Assembly (NCBI RefSeq): GCF_030814835.1
Contig: NZ_JAUSVS010000002.1
Span: forward strand, 620,001 to 684,000
Length of the DNA: 64,000 bases
Direction: 5' to 3'
DNA from: Caulobacter ginsengisoli
Lineage (GTDB): Bacteria > Pseudomonadota > Alphaproteobacteria > Caulobacterales > Caulobacteraceae
The notes under the pieces are model-generated. The model searched no databases. It saw nothing but the letters and a program-made list of their open reading frames with translations, and was not told the origin of the DNA. Of this stretch, positions 1 to 8,794 are shown piece by piece; the first letter of the stretch is position 1; the number at the start of each line of letters is the position of its first letter. Position numbers and translations under genes: made by a program.

Positions 1-969
1 TACGCCCGCGCCGAGAGCCTGGGCGACGACCTGGCCGACGCCATCCGAGACCACTATCGTCCGCAAGGCCCTGCCGACGCGCTGCCCGCGACGCCGCTGG
101 CGACCGCCGTGGCGCTGGCCGACAAGCTGGACACGCTGACCGGCTTCTTCGGTATCGAGGAGAAGCCGACCGGTTCGCGCGACCCTTTCGCCTTGCGTCG
201 CGCGGCGCTTGGGGTGATCCGCATAATTCTGGAGAAAAAACTGCGGCTGGGTCTGATCGGTGTGCTTTGGCCGGCTACCAACAAGGCTCTCCAAGCAACG
301 TCGTCTGTCGCGATCAACCAGGGCATAGAGTTGGAAACCCGCGCTTATGTGAAGGCGCAAGGTAGCTCGGCCGCTGCTGAGCTTCTCTTAGAAGCGATTG
401 GCGATGCTGCAGCGAAGCATATGTCCTTAGAAAAGACTGAGCCGGTCGTTGTTGAACTCAGGGAGTTCTTCGCCGACCGCCTGAAGGTGCTGCTGCGCGA
501 TCAGGGCAAGCGTCACGACCTCGTCGATGCGGTGTTCGCGCTCGGCGACGACGACCTGGTCCGCATCGTCGCGCGGGTCGAGGCGCTGGAGGCCTTCCTC
601 GCCAGCGAGGACGGCTCGAACCTGCTCGCCGGCTTCAAGCGCGCCGCCAACATCCTCAAGGCCGAGGAAAAGAAGGGCCCGCTGCCCACCGGTCCCGCGG
701 TCAAGCTACCGAGCGCGCCTGCTGAAGAGATCGCGCTGATCGACAGTCTGACTGTCGTCACGGTTCGGCTCAAACTCGCTATGCCTGGCGAAGACTTTGA
801 GGCGGCCATGGGCGCGCTGGCGACCTTGCGGGCGCCGGTCGACGCCTTCTTCGACAAGGTGTTGGTCAATTCCGAGATTAAGGCGGAACGCGATAACCGC
901 CTCAGGCTCTTGATTCAGGTCAGGGACGCGATGAGCGCCGTGGCCGATTTCTCACTGGTAACAGGGTAG
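1..969 (+). CDS. glyS: Glycyl-tRNA synthetase beta subunit, C-terminal part (5' truncated by window edge)
   Basis: The frame is open from base 1, so the start lies outside the window. It contains the GlyS signature ADKLDTLTGFF followed by EKPTGSRDPFALRRAALGV, then a C-terminal DALR-type anticodon-binding region (FFADRLKVLLRDQGKRHDLVDAVFAL and RAPVDAFFDKVLVN). GlyS is the beta subunit of the bacterial alpha2beta2 glycyl-tRNA synthetase, which charges tRNA-Gly in the cytoplasm. Between the FALRRAALGV block and the FFADRLKV block there are about 70 residues encoded at roughly 225-475. That stretch is visibly lower in GC than its surroundings (TTA, ATA and AAA codons) and looks longer than I expect for the family. 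The ppdK gene follows after 16 bases. Confidence 0.93.
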   Translation, partial: YARAESLGDDLADAIRDHYRPQGPADALPATPLATAVALADKLDTLTGFFGIEEKPTGSRDPFALRRAALGVIRIILEKKLRLGLIGVLWPATNKALQATSSVAINQGIELETRAYVKAQGSSAAAELLLEAIGDAAAKHMSLEKTEPVVVELREFFADRLKVLLRDQGKRHDLVDAVFALGDDDLVRIVARVEALEAFLASEDGSNLLAGFKRAANILKAEEKKGPLPTGPAVKLPSAPAEEIALIDSLTVVTVRLKLAMPGEDFEAAMGALATLRAPVDAFFDKVLVNSEIKAERDNRLRLLIQVRDAMSAVADFSLVTG

Positions 970-985
970 GGCAGGGCAGCATCAG

Positions 986-3664
986 ATGGCCGACGCACTC
1001 ACCAAGACGCGCTGGGTTTACGGTTTCGGCGGCGGCGGGGCCGACGGCGACGCTTCGATGAAGACGCTGCTGGGCGGCAAGGGCGCGAACCTGGCCGAGA
1101 TGAGCGCGCTGGGCCTGCCGGTGCCGCCGGGCTTCACCATCACCACCGAGGCCTGCAACCACTACTACGCCAACGGAAGTCAGTATCCGGCCGAGCTGAA
1201 GGCCCAGGTCGCCGAGGGGCTGGCCAAGGTCGAAAAGGTCACCGGCAAGTCATTCGGCGACGCCGGCAACCCGCTGCTGGTCTCGGTGCGTTCGGGCGCC
1301 CGGGCCTCGATGCCGGGGATGATGGATACGGTGCTGAACCTGGGCCTCAACGACGAGACCGTCGCGGGCCTGGCCAAGCTGTCGGACGAACGCTTCGCCT
1401 TCGACAGCTATCGCCGCTTCATCCAGATGTATTCCAACGTCGTTCTGGGCCTGGACCATCACAGCTTCGAGGAAATCCTCGACGACCATAAGGACCGCCT
1501 GGGCGCCAGCGTCGACACCGCCCTGACCGCCGAGGACTGGCGGGCGGTGGTGGCCGACTACAAGGCCGCCGTGCAGGACGAACTGGGCCGGCCCTTCCCC
1601 CAGGATCCGCAGGAGCAGCTGTGGGGCGCGGTGGGCGCTGTCTTCGCCAGCTGGATGAACGAGCGGGCCAAGTTCTATCGCCGCATGCACGACATCCCCG
1701 AAAGCTGGGGCACGGCCGTCAACATCCAGTCGATGGTGTTCGGCAACATGGGCGACAGCTCGGCGACGGGCGTGGCCTTCACCCGCAACCCCTCGACCGG
1801 CGAGAGCCGCCTCTATGGCGAGTTCCTGATCAACGCCCAGGGCGAGGACGTCGTCGCCGGCATCCGCACCCCGCAGTCGCTGACCAAGGCGGCCCGCGAG
1901 GAGATGGGTGACCGCAACATCTCCATGGAAGAGGCGATGCCGCAGGTGTTCGCCCAGTTCAAGGACGTGGTCGGCACGCTCGAGCGCCACTACCGCGACA
2001 TGCAGGACATCGAGTTCACGGTCGAACAGGGCCGGCTCTACATGCTGCAGACCCGCAACGGCAAACGCACCGCCAAGGCGGCGCTGAAGATCGCCGTCGA
2101 CCTGGCCGCCGAGGGGGTGATCACCCGCGAGGAGGCCATCGTCCGCATCGAGCCGGCCTCGCTGGACCAGCTGCTGCACCCGACCATCGATCCGTCCGCC
2201 ACCCGCGACGTGGTCGCCGCCGGCCTGCCGGCCAGCCCCGGCGCCGCCACCGGCAAGATCGTCTTCGACGCCGACGAGGCCGAGCGTCTCGGCCAGGCCG
2301 GCGAGGCGGTGATCCTGGTCCGCGACGAGACCAGCCCTGAAGACATCCACGGCATGCACGCCGCCCGGGGCATCATCACCGCCCGCGGCGGCATGACCAG
2401 CCACGCCGCCGTGGTGGCCCGCGGCATGGGGCGTCCATGCGTTTCCGGGGCCGGCGAGATCGGCATCTATCCGCGCGAGCAGCTGTTCCGCGCCCGGGGC
2501 CGTGAATTCCGGGCCGGCGAGGTGATCACCATCGACGGCTCCAAGGGCGAGATTCTTTCCGGCTCGGTGAAGATGGTCGAACCGGAACTGACCGGCGACT
2601 TCGCCACCCTGATGGGCTGGGCCGACGCCGTGCGCCGCCTGAAGGTCCGGGCCAACGCCGAAACCCCGCTGGACGCCCGCACCGCCCGCCAGTTCGGGGC
2701 CGAGGGCATTGGCCTCTGCCGCACCGAGCACATGTTCTTCGACGGCGACCGCATCGCCGCCGTGCGCGAGATGATCCTGGCCGACGACGAGGCCGGCCGT
2801 AGAACGGCGCTGGCCAAGATTCTGCCCATGCAGCGGGCCGACTTCGTCGAGCTGTTCAGCATCATGGAAGGCCTGCCGGTCACCATCCGCCTGCTCGACC
2901 CGCCGCTGCATGAGTTCCTGCCGCATTCGGAGGAGGACCTGGAAGCGGTCGCCAAGGCCACCGGTCTGGACGCGACCAAGCTGATGCGCCGGGCCAAGGA
3001 GCTGCACGAGACCAACCCGATGCTGGGCCATCGCGGCTGTCGGCTGGGGGTCAGCTATCCCGAGATCTACGAGATGCAGGTCCGCGCCATCTTCGAGGCC
3101 GCCTGCGACGTGGTTGGCAAGGCCCCGACCCCGGAGATCATGCACCCGCTGGTCGCCAAGGGCGAGGAGATGGCCTACCTGCGCGCCCTGACCGACAAGG
3201 TCGCCAAGGCGGTGATGGAAGAGCGCGGCGTCACGGTCGACTACACCGTCGGCACCATGATCGAATTGCCCCGCGCGGCCTTGCGGGCCGGGGACCTGGC
3301 CGAAACGGCCGAGTTCTTCAGCTTCGGCACCAACGACCTGACCCAGACCACGTTCGGCATCAGCCGCGACGACTCGGGCCGGTTCCTCAACGCCTACATC
3401 GCCAAGGGCATCTTCGATAAAGACCCCTTCGTCACCCTCGACCAGGAGGGCGTCGGCGACCTGGTGCGCATCGCCGCCGAGCGCGGCCGGGCCCAACGGC
3501 CGGGCATGAAGATGGGCATCTGCGGCGAGCATGGGGGCGATCCGGCCTCCATCGCCTTCTGCGAGGAAGTCGGCCTCGACTATGTCAGCTGCTCGCCCTT
3601 CCGGGTGCCGATCGCCCGGCTGGCGGCGGCCCAGGCGGCGCTAGGGTCGAAACCCAGCGACTGA
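986..3664 (+). CDS. ppdK: Pyruvate, phosphate dikinase
   Basis: An 892-residue protein of normal family length. PPDK interconverts pyruvate, ATP and Pi with PEP, AMP and PPi through a swivelling phosphohistidine domain. Visible landmarks are the N-terminal nucleotide-binding start with GGKGANLAEMSALGLPVPPGF, the phosphohistidine block GGMTSHAAVVARGMGRPCVSG with the catalytic His at residue 473, and the C-terminal TIM-barrel PEP/pyruvate domain ending in MGICGEHGGDP with the catalytic Cys at 846. The ATG at 986 follows a GGGCAGGG stretch. The stop overlaps the next start by one base (TGATG), so translation is probably coupled to the kinase-like gene downstream. Confidence 0.97.
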   Translation: MADALTKTRWVYGFGGGGADGDASMKTLLGGKGANLAEMSALGLPVPPGFTITTEACNHYYANGSQYPAELKAQVAEGLAKVEKVTGKSFGDAGNPLLVSVRSGARASMPGMMDTVLNLGLNDETVAGLAKLSDERFAFDSYRRFIQMYSNVVLGLDHHSFEEILDDHKDRLGASVDTALTAEDWRAVVADYKAAVQDELGRPFPQDPQEQLWGAVGAVFASWMNERAKFYRRMHDIPESWGTAVNIQSMVFGNMGDSSATGVAFTRNPSTGESRLYGEFLINAQGEDVVAGIRTPQSLTKAAREEMGDRNISMEEAMPQVFAQFKDVVGTLERHYRDMQDIEFTVEQGRLYMLQTRNGKRTAKAALKIAVDLAAEGVITREEAIVRIEPASLDQLLHPTIDPSATRDVVAAGLPASPGAATGKIVFDADEAERLGQAGEAVILVRDETSPEDIHGMHAARGIITARGGMTSHAAVVARGMGRPCVSGAGEIGIYPREQLFRARGREFRAGEVITIDGSKGEILSGSVKMVEPELTGDFATLMGWADAVRRLKVRANAETPLDARTARQFGAEGIGLCRTEHMFFDGDRIAAVREMILADDEAGRRTALAKILPMQRADFVELFSIMEGLPVTIRLLDPPLHEFLPHSEEDLEAVAKATGLDATKLMRRAKELHETNPMLGHRGCRLGVSYPEIYEMQVRAIFEAACDVVGKAPTPEIMHPLVAKGEEMAYLRALTDKVAKAVMEERGVTVDYTVGTMIELPRAALRAGDLAETAEFFSFGTNDLTQTTFGISRDDSGRFLNAYIAKGIFDKDPFVTLDQEGVGDLVRIAAERGRAQRPGMKMGICGEHGGDPASIAFCEEVGLDYVSCSPFRVPIARLAAAQAALGSKPSD

Positions 3665-4182
3665 TGCGGCTGGTCTTCCTCTACGGCCCGGCGGCGGTGG
3701 GCAAGCTGACAGTCGGCAAGGCGCTCAGCCAGCTGACCGGGTGGCCGCTGTTCCACAACCACCTGACCGTCGACCTGGTCCTGGCCCTCTTCCCGTTCGG
3801 CCATCCCTCGATGGTGCGGCTGCGCGAGGAGATTTGGCTGAAGGCGTTCGAAGAGGGCGTCCGCGCCGGCCTGCCGGGCATGATCTTCACCTTCGCCCCC
3901 GAGCGGACGGTGACGGCGGACTTCATCCCCAACACCCTCAAGGCGGTGAACGGCGAGGTGGTCTTCGTCGAACTGACAGCGCCGATCGAGATCATCGAGG
4001 ATCGGCTGGACAGCCCCTCGCGTCACGAATTCCGCAAGCTGACCTCGGTCGAGGTGCTGCGGAAGCTGCGGGTTGAGGGGGCGCTGGACGGCGCGGCGAT
4101 GCCGGAGCCGCATCTGGTGCTGGACACCTCCAGGACGACGCCGGACGAGACCGCCAGGGCCATCGCCGCCTTCCTAGCCTGA
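3664..4182 (+). CDS. P-loop kinase-like small NTPase
   Basis: A 172-residue protein beginning MRLVFLYGPAAVGKLTVGKAL, a Walker A (GPAAVGKLT) at the extreme N terminus as in shikimate/gluconate-kinase-like small kinases. The motif HNHLTVDLV after the P-loop recurs in this family of uncharacterised AAA-17/18-type NTPases. The C terminus (HLVLDTS...TPDETARAI) is also typical. The start overlaps the ppdK stop as TGATG, placing it in the same transcript. The substrate cannot be deduced; phosphorylation of a small metabolite is the likely activity by fold only. Confidence 0.75.
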   Translation: MRLVFLYGPAAVGKLTVGKALSQLTGWPLFHNHLTVDLVLALFPFGHPSMVRLREEIWLKAFEEGVRAGLPGMIFTFAPERTVTADFIPNTLKAVNGEVVFVELTAPIEIIEDRLDSPSRHEFRKLTSVEVLRKLRVEGALDGAAMPEPHLVLDTSRTTPDETARAIAAFLA

Positions 4183-4249
4183 CCGCGATTTAACCTGACA
4201 ATCCGGCCCGTCCGTGGCCTCCTCCACCCATCCTGGGGAGGAGCCTTCC

Positions 4250-5452
4250 ATGTCCACATTCGATCCCGCCGCCGCGACGGCCGCCTATCTGGCGCAGCTG
4301 CCGCCGGAGGTTCACGCTAAGGCCACGGCCTATACGCAGGGCGGCCACTGGCTGTTGCTGTGGGGCTTTGTGGTGTCGCTGGTCATCGCCCTGATCATCG
4401 TGCGGCTGGGCGTGCTGGACCGGATTTCGGGCTCGCTGCAGAAATCCAAGCCGCGACCCTGGCTGACCACCCTGATGTGCGTGATCGTCTTCACCATCGT
4501 CGACTGGGTGCTGGAACTGCCCTGGTCGATCTATGCCGACTGGTGGCGCGAGACCCAGTACGGGCTCAGCAGCCAGGACTTTGTCGGCTGGTTCGATGAG
4601 AGCGCCAAAGGGCTTGGCATCGGCATCATCGCCAGCGCCATCTTCCTTAGCCTGCTCTACGCCCTGATCCGCTGGACCAAGGGCATGTGGTGGCTGTGGG
4701 CCGGCGGGCTTACGGCTGCCTTCCTGCTGTTCGCCATCGTGCTCTCGCCGGTGTTGATTGAACCGATCTTCAACAAATACACCCCCGCGCCCCCGGGACC
4801 GGTGCGCGATGCCGTGGTGGCCATGGCCAAGGCCAATGGCGTGCCGTCCGACAAGATCTTCATCTACAACGGCTCCAAGCAGTCCAACCGCTACACCGCC
4901 AACGTCTCGGGCCTGTTCGGCTCGGCGCGCGTCGCCATGAGCGACACGATGTTCAAGAAGGACGCGGACCTGGCCGAGGTGCGCGGCGTGGTCGGCCATG
5001 AGATGGGCCACTATGTCCACCAGCACTCGCTGTGGCTGACCGGCTCGCTGAGCCTGCTGGCCATCTTCGCCTATTGGCTGGCCAATCTGCTGTTCATGCC
5101 GGCCGCGCGGCTGATGGGCGCGCGGCATGTGGACGGCATTGCGGACCCGACCGGATTGCCGGTGCTGATGGTGGTGATCGGACTGGTGATGCTGCTGGCG
5201 ACCCCGGTGCGCAACACCATCATCCGCACCGTCGAGGCCGACGCGGACAGCTTCAGCCTGCAGCGGGTGAACGAGCCCGACGGCCTGGCCAAGGCTCTGG
5301 TCAAGACCATCGAGTACCGCGCCGCCACGCCCGGGAAGCTGGAAGAGTTCATCTTCTATGACCACCCGTCGGTCTCGAGCCGAGTGCGCAAGGCGATGGA
5401 CTGGAAGGCGGCGCATATGAAGGACGCTGCGCCGAGCCCCGCAGGTCGCTAG
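4250..5452 (+). CDS. M48 family (STE24/CAAX-protease-like) membrane metalloprotease
   Basis: A 400-residue integral membrane protein. The zinc motif HEMGH is at residues 250-254 and the third zinc ligand is probably Glu329 in VEADADSF, as in M48 enzymes. Several hydrophobic segments flank the catalytic core (around residues 35-55, 85-105, 130-150, 165-185 and two after HEMGH), giving the STE24-like multi-spanning layout. The start at 4250 is preferred over the upstream in-frame GTG at 4214 because GGGGAGGAG lies just before it. The stop is shared with the convergent FabH-type gene as CTAG. The substrate is unknown; family members handle membrane-protein quality control or prenyl-peptide-like processing. 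Confidence 0.9.
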   Translation: MSTFDPAAATAAYLAQLPPEVHAKATAYTQGGHWLLLWGFVVSLVIALIIVRLGVLDRISGSLQKSKPRPWLTTLMCVIVFTIVDWVLELPWSIYADWWRETQYGLSSQDFVGWFDESAKGLGIGIIASAIFLSLLYALIRWTKGMWWLWAGGLTAAFLLFAIVLSPVLIEPIFNKYTPAPPGPVRDAVVAMAKANGVPSDKIFIYNGSKQSNRYTANVSGLFGSARVAMSDTMFKKDADLAEVRGVVGHEMGHYVHQHSLWLTGSLSLLAIFAYWLANLLFMPAARLMGARHVDGIADPTGLPVLMVVIGLVMLLATPVRNTIIRTVEADADSFSLQRVNEPDGLAKALVKTIEYRAATPGKLEEFIFYDHPSVSSRVRKAMDWKAAHMKDAAPSPAGR

Positions 5453-6564
5453 CGCTTCCTGACGAACACCGTCCCGGCGGAATAGCCGGCCCCGAAGCTG
5501 CAGATCAGCCCGGTCTCGCCGGCGGCGAAGTCCTGGTTGGTCTTGTGGAAGGCGATGATCGAGCCAGCCGAGGAGGTGTTGGCGTATTCGTCCAGGATGA
5601 TGACGTTCTCCTCGGGCGTCGGGTCGCGGCCCAGGACGCGGCGGCCGATCATCTCGTTCATGTTGATATTGGCCTGGTGCAGCCACATCCGCTTGAGCTG
5701 GGTGGTGTCGAGGCCCAGGTCCGAGGCGTGTTCGGCGATCATCTCGCTGACCATCGGCACCACCTCGCGGAACACCTTGCGGCCTTCCTGGACGAACAGC
5801 TTGTCCCTGGCGCCGATGCCTTCCGGCGCGGCGCGGTTCAGGAAGCCGAAGTTGTTGCGGATGTTGTTGGAGAACTGGGTTTTGAGCCTCGTGCCCAGGA
5901 TGTCCCAGCCGCCTTGCGCATCTTCCGCCCGCTCGACGATCACGGCGGTAGCGACGTCGCCGAAGATGAAGTGGCTGTCGCGGTCGCGGAAGTTGAGGTG
6001 GCCCGAGCAGATCTCGGGATTGACCATCAGCACCGCCCGGGCCGAGCCGGAGGCGATGAAGTCGGCGGCCGTCTTGATGCCGAAGGTGGCCGAGGAGCAG
6101 GCGACATTCATGTCGAAGGCGAAGCCGCCGATGCCCAGGGCCTGTTGCACCTCGATGGCCATGGCCGGATAGGCCCGCTGCATGTTGGAGGCGGCGCACA
6201 GCACCGCATCGATCCGGTCGACCGGCTTGCCCCAGGCGGCGATGGCCTGGCGGGCGGCCTCGATGGCGATCTCGGCCAGGATCGAGGGCTCGTCGTTGGA
6301 GCGCTCGGGGATGTTGGGCCGCATGACGTCGGGGTCGAGGATGCCGGCCTTGTCGACCACGTAGCGGGCCTTGATGCCGCTGGCCTTCTCGATGAACTCG
6401 ACCGATGAACCGGTCAGCGCCTCCATCTCGCCGGCGGCGATGGCTTCGGCATGGGCGGCGTTATGTCGAGCAACAAACATATTAAAAGCATCGACCAGCT
6501 CGGCGTTGCTGATGCTTTGCTTTGGCGTGTGAAGCCCTGTGGCGACGATGACGGCCTGATGCAA
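5449..6564 (-). CDS. Beta-ketoacyl-ACP synthase III-like protein (FabH family)
   Basis: A 371-residue thiolase-fold condensing enzyme. The catalytic triad expected of FabH is present: Cys156 in NVACSSATFG, His296 in WLHQANIN and Asn329 in YANTSSAGSI. Condensing enzymes of this class join an acyl-CoA primer to malonyl-ACP. The size and the long N-terminal part resemble the FabH2 group of Pseudomonas and alphaproteobacteria rather than the 320-residue housekeeping FabH. Translation probably begins at a TTG (6564-6562) with GAGAGGG about ten bases upstream. Its stop shares CTAG with the convergent M48 gene. The primer substrate and the product pathway are not visible. Confidence 0.9.
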   Translation of the reverse strand: MHQAVIVATGLHTPKQSISNAELVDAFNMFVARHNAAHAEAIAAGEMEALTGSSVEFIEKASGIKARYVVDKAGILDPDVMRPNIPERSNDEPSILAEIAIEAARQAIAAWGKPVDRIDAVLCAASNMQRAYPAMAIEVQQALGIGGFAFDMNVACSSATFGIKTAADFIASGSARAVLMVNPEICSGHLNFRDRDSHFIFGDVATAVIVERAEDAQGGWDILGTRLKTQFSNNIRNNFGFLNRAAPEGIGARDKLFVQEGRKVFREVVPMVSEMIAEHASDLGLDTTQLKRMWLHQANINMNEMIGRRVLGRDPTPEENVIILDEYANTSSAGSIIAFHKTNQDFAAGETGLICSFGAGYSAGTVFVRKR

Positions 6565-6803
6565 GTTAGTGACACCCTCTCAAGGTTGTTTCGGGTATTC
6601 GGATTAAATCGCCGTAAGGCGCCTGGAAAACGATCCGCGGCCGACTAGATAGCATGCACTCCGGGGGCGATTCAGCCTGTGGCAATCATGTCACGACAAA
6701 CCCCCGGCTAAGACAGGCCTTTGAACCGCCCCAGCTTGGCCGCGTTTGCTGAGCAATCCGGGACCGGTGAGGGGCCCAAAAAGGTCGAATAGGAGAACTA
6801 CGA

Positions 6804-7298
6804 ATGAAGACTCTCATGATTGGCGCTTCGGTCGCCGCCCTGCTGGCCATCGCCGCCCCCGTCGCCGCCAACGCCGAAACCACTTGGTACGGCAACGTCG
6901 GCTACGCCGGCATCAGCGCCGACGACGTCAACCTCGGCGCCATCCAGGGCCGCATCGGCGCTCAGTTCACCCCGCATATCGGCGTTGAAGGCGAAGTGGC
7001 TTTCGGCGTGAAGGACGACACCGTTCTGGGCACCGACGTGAAGCTCGACAACGAGTACGGCATCTACGCCGTCGGCACGCTGCCGGTGAACGACAAGTTC
7101 GACCTGCTCGCCCGCGTCGGCTACGCCCGCGCCGAAGCTGATGTCGGCGGCACCAGCGGCAGCGACGATGGCGTCGCCTATGGCGTTGGCGCTCAGTACA
7201 GCTTCGACGGCAAGAACGGCGTGCGCGCCGACTACACCAAGTACGACTTCCTCGGCGACGCGGACGTCTGGTCGGTCAGCTACGTGCGCAAGTTCTAA
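6804..7298 (+). CDS. Small outer-membrane beta-barrel protein (OmpA/opacity-like porin family)
   Basis: A 164-residue protein with a signal peptide (MKTLMIGASVAALLAIAAP...ANA, predicted cut before ETTWYG). The mature part alternates polar and hydrophobic residues (GNVGYAGISADD, IGAQFTPHIGVEGEVAFG, DLLARVGYARAEADV, YGVGAQYSFDGKNGVRADYT) and ends in Phe (VSYVRKF), the usual outer-membrane insertion signal. This fits an eight-stranded OMP_b-brl barrel. AGGAG lies just before the ATG. A strong terminator follows at 7336-7365, so it is monocistronic. Its function beyond envelope structure is not evident. Confidence 0.85.
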   Translation: MKTLMIGASVAALLAIAAPVAANAETTWYGNVGYAGISADDVNLGAIQGRIGAQFTPHIGVEGEVAFGVKDDTVLGTDVKLDNEYGIYAVGTLPVNDKFDLLARVGYARAEADVGGTSGSDDGVAYGVGAQYSFDGKNGVRADYTKYDFLGDADVWSVSYVRKF

Positions 7299-7335
7299 GA
7301 CCCGTTCCCGGCCCTCTAAGGGTCTGTGACAGAAG

Positions 7336-7365
7336 GCCCCTCCCGGCGACGGGAGGGGCTTTTTT
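7336..7365 (+). terminator. Rho-independent terminator of the outer-membrane barrel gene
   Basis: A perfect 10-bp stem, GCCCCTCCCG paired with CGGGAGGGGC, closed by a GCGA tetraloop (GNRA type) and followed by six T residues. It lies 38 bases after the stop at 7298. Confidence 0.92.
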
Positions 7366-7406
7366 GTTGACGTGACGGTTCCGCAGGGACACTTCCCAGG
7401 CGGGGA

Positions 7407-7832
7407 GTGAAAGGCGTCGACACGGTGATCAATCCACTGCTGCTGCAATTTGGCGGGTCGGCCGTCGCCGTGGCGCTGATGGTGGGCATCGCCGCCTGGG
7501 CGCGGATCAGCCGGCCGGTTGCGCCGCTGGATCCCACCACAGCGCGGACCCTGCTGGCCATCGACTATCCCGACCTGGTTCCCGACGTGGTGTGGATCTC
7601 GGCTGACACCCGGGGCGCCATCGCCCGGGCCGGCAAGGACGCCCTGGTCCTCTATCGGCTGGGGGACAGCTGGGTCACCCGCCACATGCCCTGGGACAAG
7701 GCCCTGAAGGCCCCGATCCGCAGCGGCCATATCCGCCTGAAGCTGGCCGACCCGTCCGCCCCGATGGCCCGTCTGGCCGTCAGCGGCATCAACCCCTGGC
7801 CGCCCGAGGGCCTGAAGGAGCCGCAAGGATGA
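7407..7832 (+). CDS. Hypothetical single-span membrane protein
   Basis: A 141-residue protein of no family I recognise. An N-terminal hydrophobic segment (LLLQFGGSAVAVALMVGIAAWA) probably anchors it in the inner membrane, followed by a soluble domain of about 100 residues with no cysteines or obvious catalytic motif. The GTG at 7407 directly follows GGGGA; a second in-frame GTG at 7425 is an equally reasonable start and would remove six residues. The stop overlaps the desaturase-family start as ATGA, so the two are translationally coupled and probably act in the same membrane process. Confidence 0.6.
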   Translation: MKGVDTVINPLLLQFGGSAVAVALMVGIAAWARISRPVAPLDPTTARTLLAIDYPDLVPDVVWISADTRGAIARAGKDALVLYRLGDSWVTRHMPWDKALKAPIRSGHIRLKLADPSAPMARLAVSGINPWPPEGLKEPQG

Positions 7833-8794
7833 CTTTGGACCCTATCCATCCGGCCTTCAGCGTGGTGACCCTGGCCATCCCGCTGTTCGTGGTCACCATC
7901 ATTCTGGAGATCGTTCTGGGCCGCTTCGGCAAGGCCAAGGCGACTTACGAATTCCGGGACACCGCCACCTCGCTGATGATGGGGCTGGGCAGCAATATCG
8001 TCGGGGCGCTGATCGGCGGGTTCGCCGCCGCGACCGCCATCTACGTCTATATCCACTATCACCTGCTCGAGATTCCGATGACCGCCTGGTGGGCCTGGGT
8101 GGCGGTCTTCTTCCTCGAGGACATGACCTACTACTGGTTCCACCGCTTCTCGCACGAGCGGCGCTTCTGGTGGGCGGCGCACGTCAACCACCACTCTTCC
8201 CAGCACTACAATCTGGCGACCGCCCTGCGGCAGACCTGGACCGGAGAGGTGGCCGGGACCTGGCTGCTGTGGCTGCCGCTGACCCTGATAGGCTTTCCGC
8301 CGGCCATGCTGGCCATCCAGAAGGGGATCAGCCTGGTCTACCAGTACTGGATCCACACCGAGGCGATCCGCAAGCTGCCCCGCTGGTTCGAGGCCTTCTT
8401 CAACACGCCCAGCCACCACCGCGTCCATCACGCCCGCAACCCGCGCTACCTGGACGCCAACTATGCCGGCATCCTGATCATCTGGGACCGCATGTTCGGC
8501 ACCTTCGTCGCCGAGAACGAGGCCGAGCCGCCGCGCTATGGCATCGTCAAGAACCTGGGCGATTTCAATGTCCTGCGGGTGGCGTTCCACGAGTGGATGG
8601 GCATTGCGAAGGACCTGGCCGGGTCGCGCTCCATCCGCGAGGTGTTCGGCTATCTGTTCGGTCCGCCCGGCTGGAGCCCCGACGGCTCGCGCGACACCTC
8701 CCATACCCTCAAGGCCAAGTGGCTGGCCCGGGAAGCGGCCCAGACGGCGGTCAAGCCGACGGAACCCGAGACAGTCCCGCTAGTCGCGGAGTAG
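7829..8794 (+). CDS. Sterol desaturase / fatty acid hydroxylase family protein
   Basis: A 321-residue integral membrane di-iron enzyme. The histidine boxes of the FA-hydroxylase superfamily are visible: HRFSH, then HVNHHSSQH, and a late box PSHHRVHH. Hydrophobic segments lie near the N terminus and between the histidine boxes. Family members hydroxylate or desaturate membrane lipids, sterols or carotenoids using O2. The start overlaps the preceding gene as ATGA. Its last 15 bases overlap the end of the convergent Nudix-like gene. The actual lipid substrate cannot be told from the sequence. Confidence 0.9.
   Translation: MTLDPIHPAFSVVTLAIPLFVVTIILEIVLGRFGKAKATYEFRDTATSLMMGLGSNIVGALIGGFAAATAIYVYIHYHLLEIPMTAWWAWVAVFFLEDMTYYWFHRFSHERRFWWAAHVNHHSSQHYNLATALRQTWTGEVAGTWLLWLPLTLIGFPPAMLAIQKGISLVYQYWIHTEAIRKLPRWFEAFFNTPSHHRVHHARNPRYLDANYAGILIIWDRMFGTFVAENEAEPPRYGIVKNLGDFNVLRVAFHEWMGIAKDLAGSRSIREVFGYLFGPPGWSPDGSRDTSHTLKAKWLAREAAQTAVKPTEPETVPLVAE

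Noticed and set aside
1250-3532. A 760-codon open frame antisense to ppdK
   Set aside because: Its product is a His/Gly/Ala/Leu-rich shadow typical of high-GC antisense frames, while the plus strand encodes complete, conserved PPDK.
6451-6648. Small plus-strand frame over the start of the FabH-type gene
   Set aside because: It overlaps the conserved N terminus of the FabH-like protein on the other strand and has no recognisable domain.
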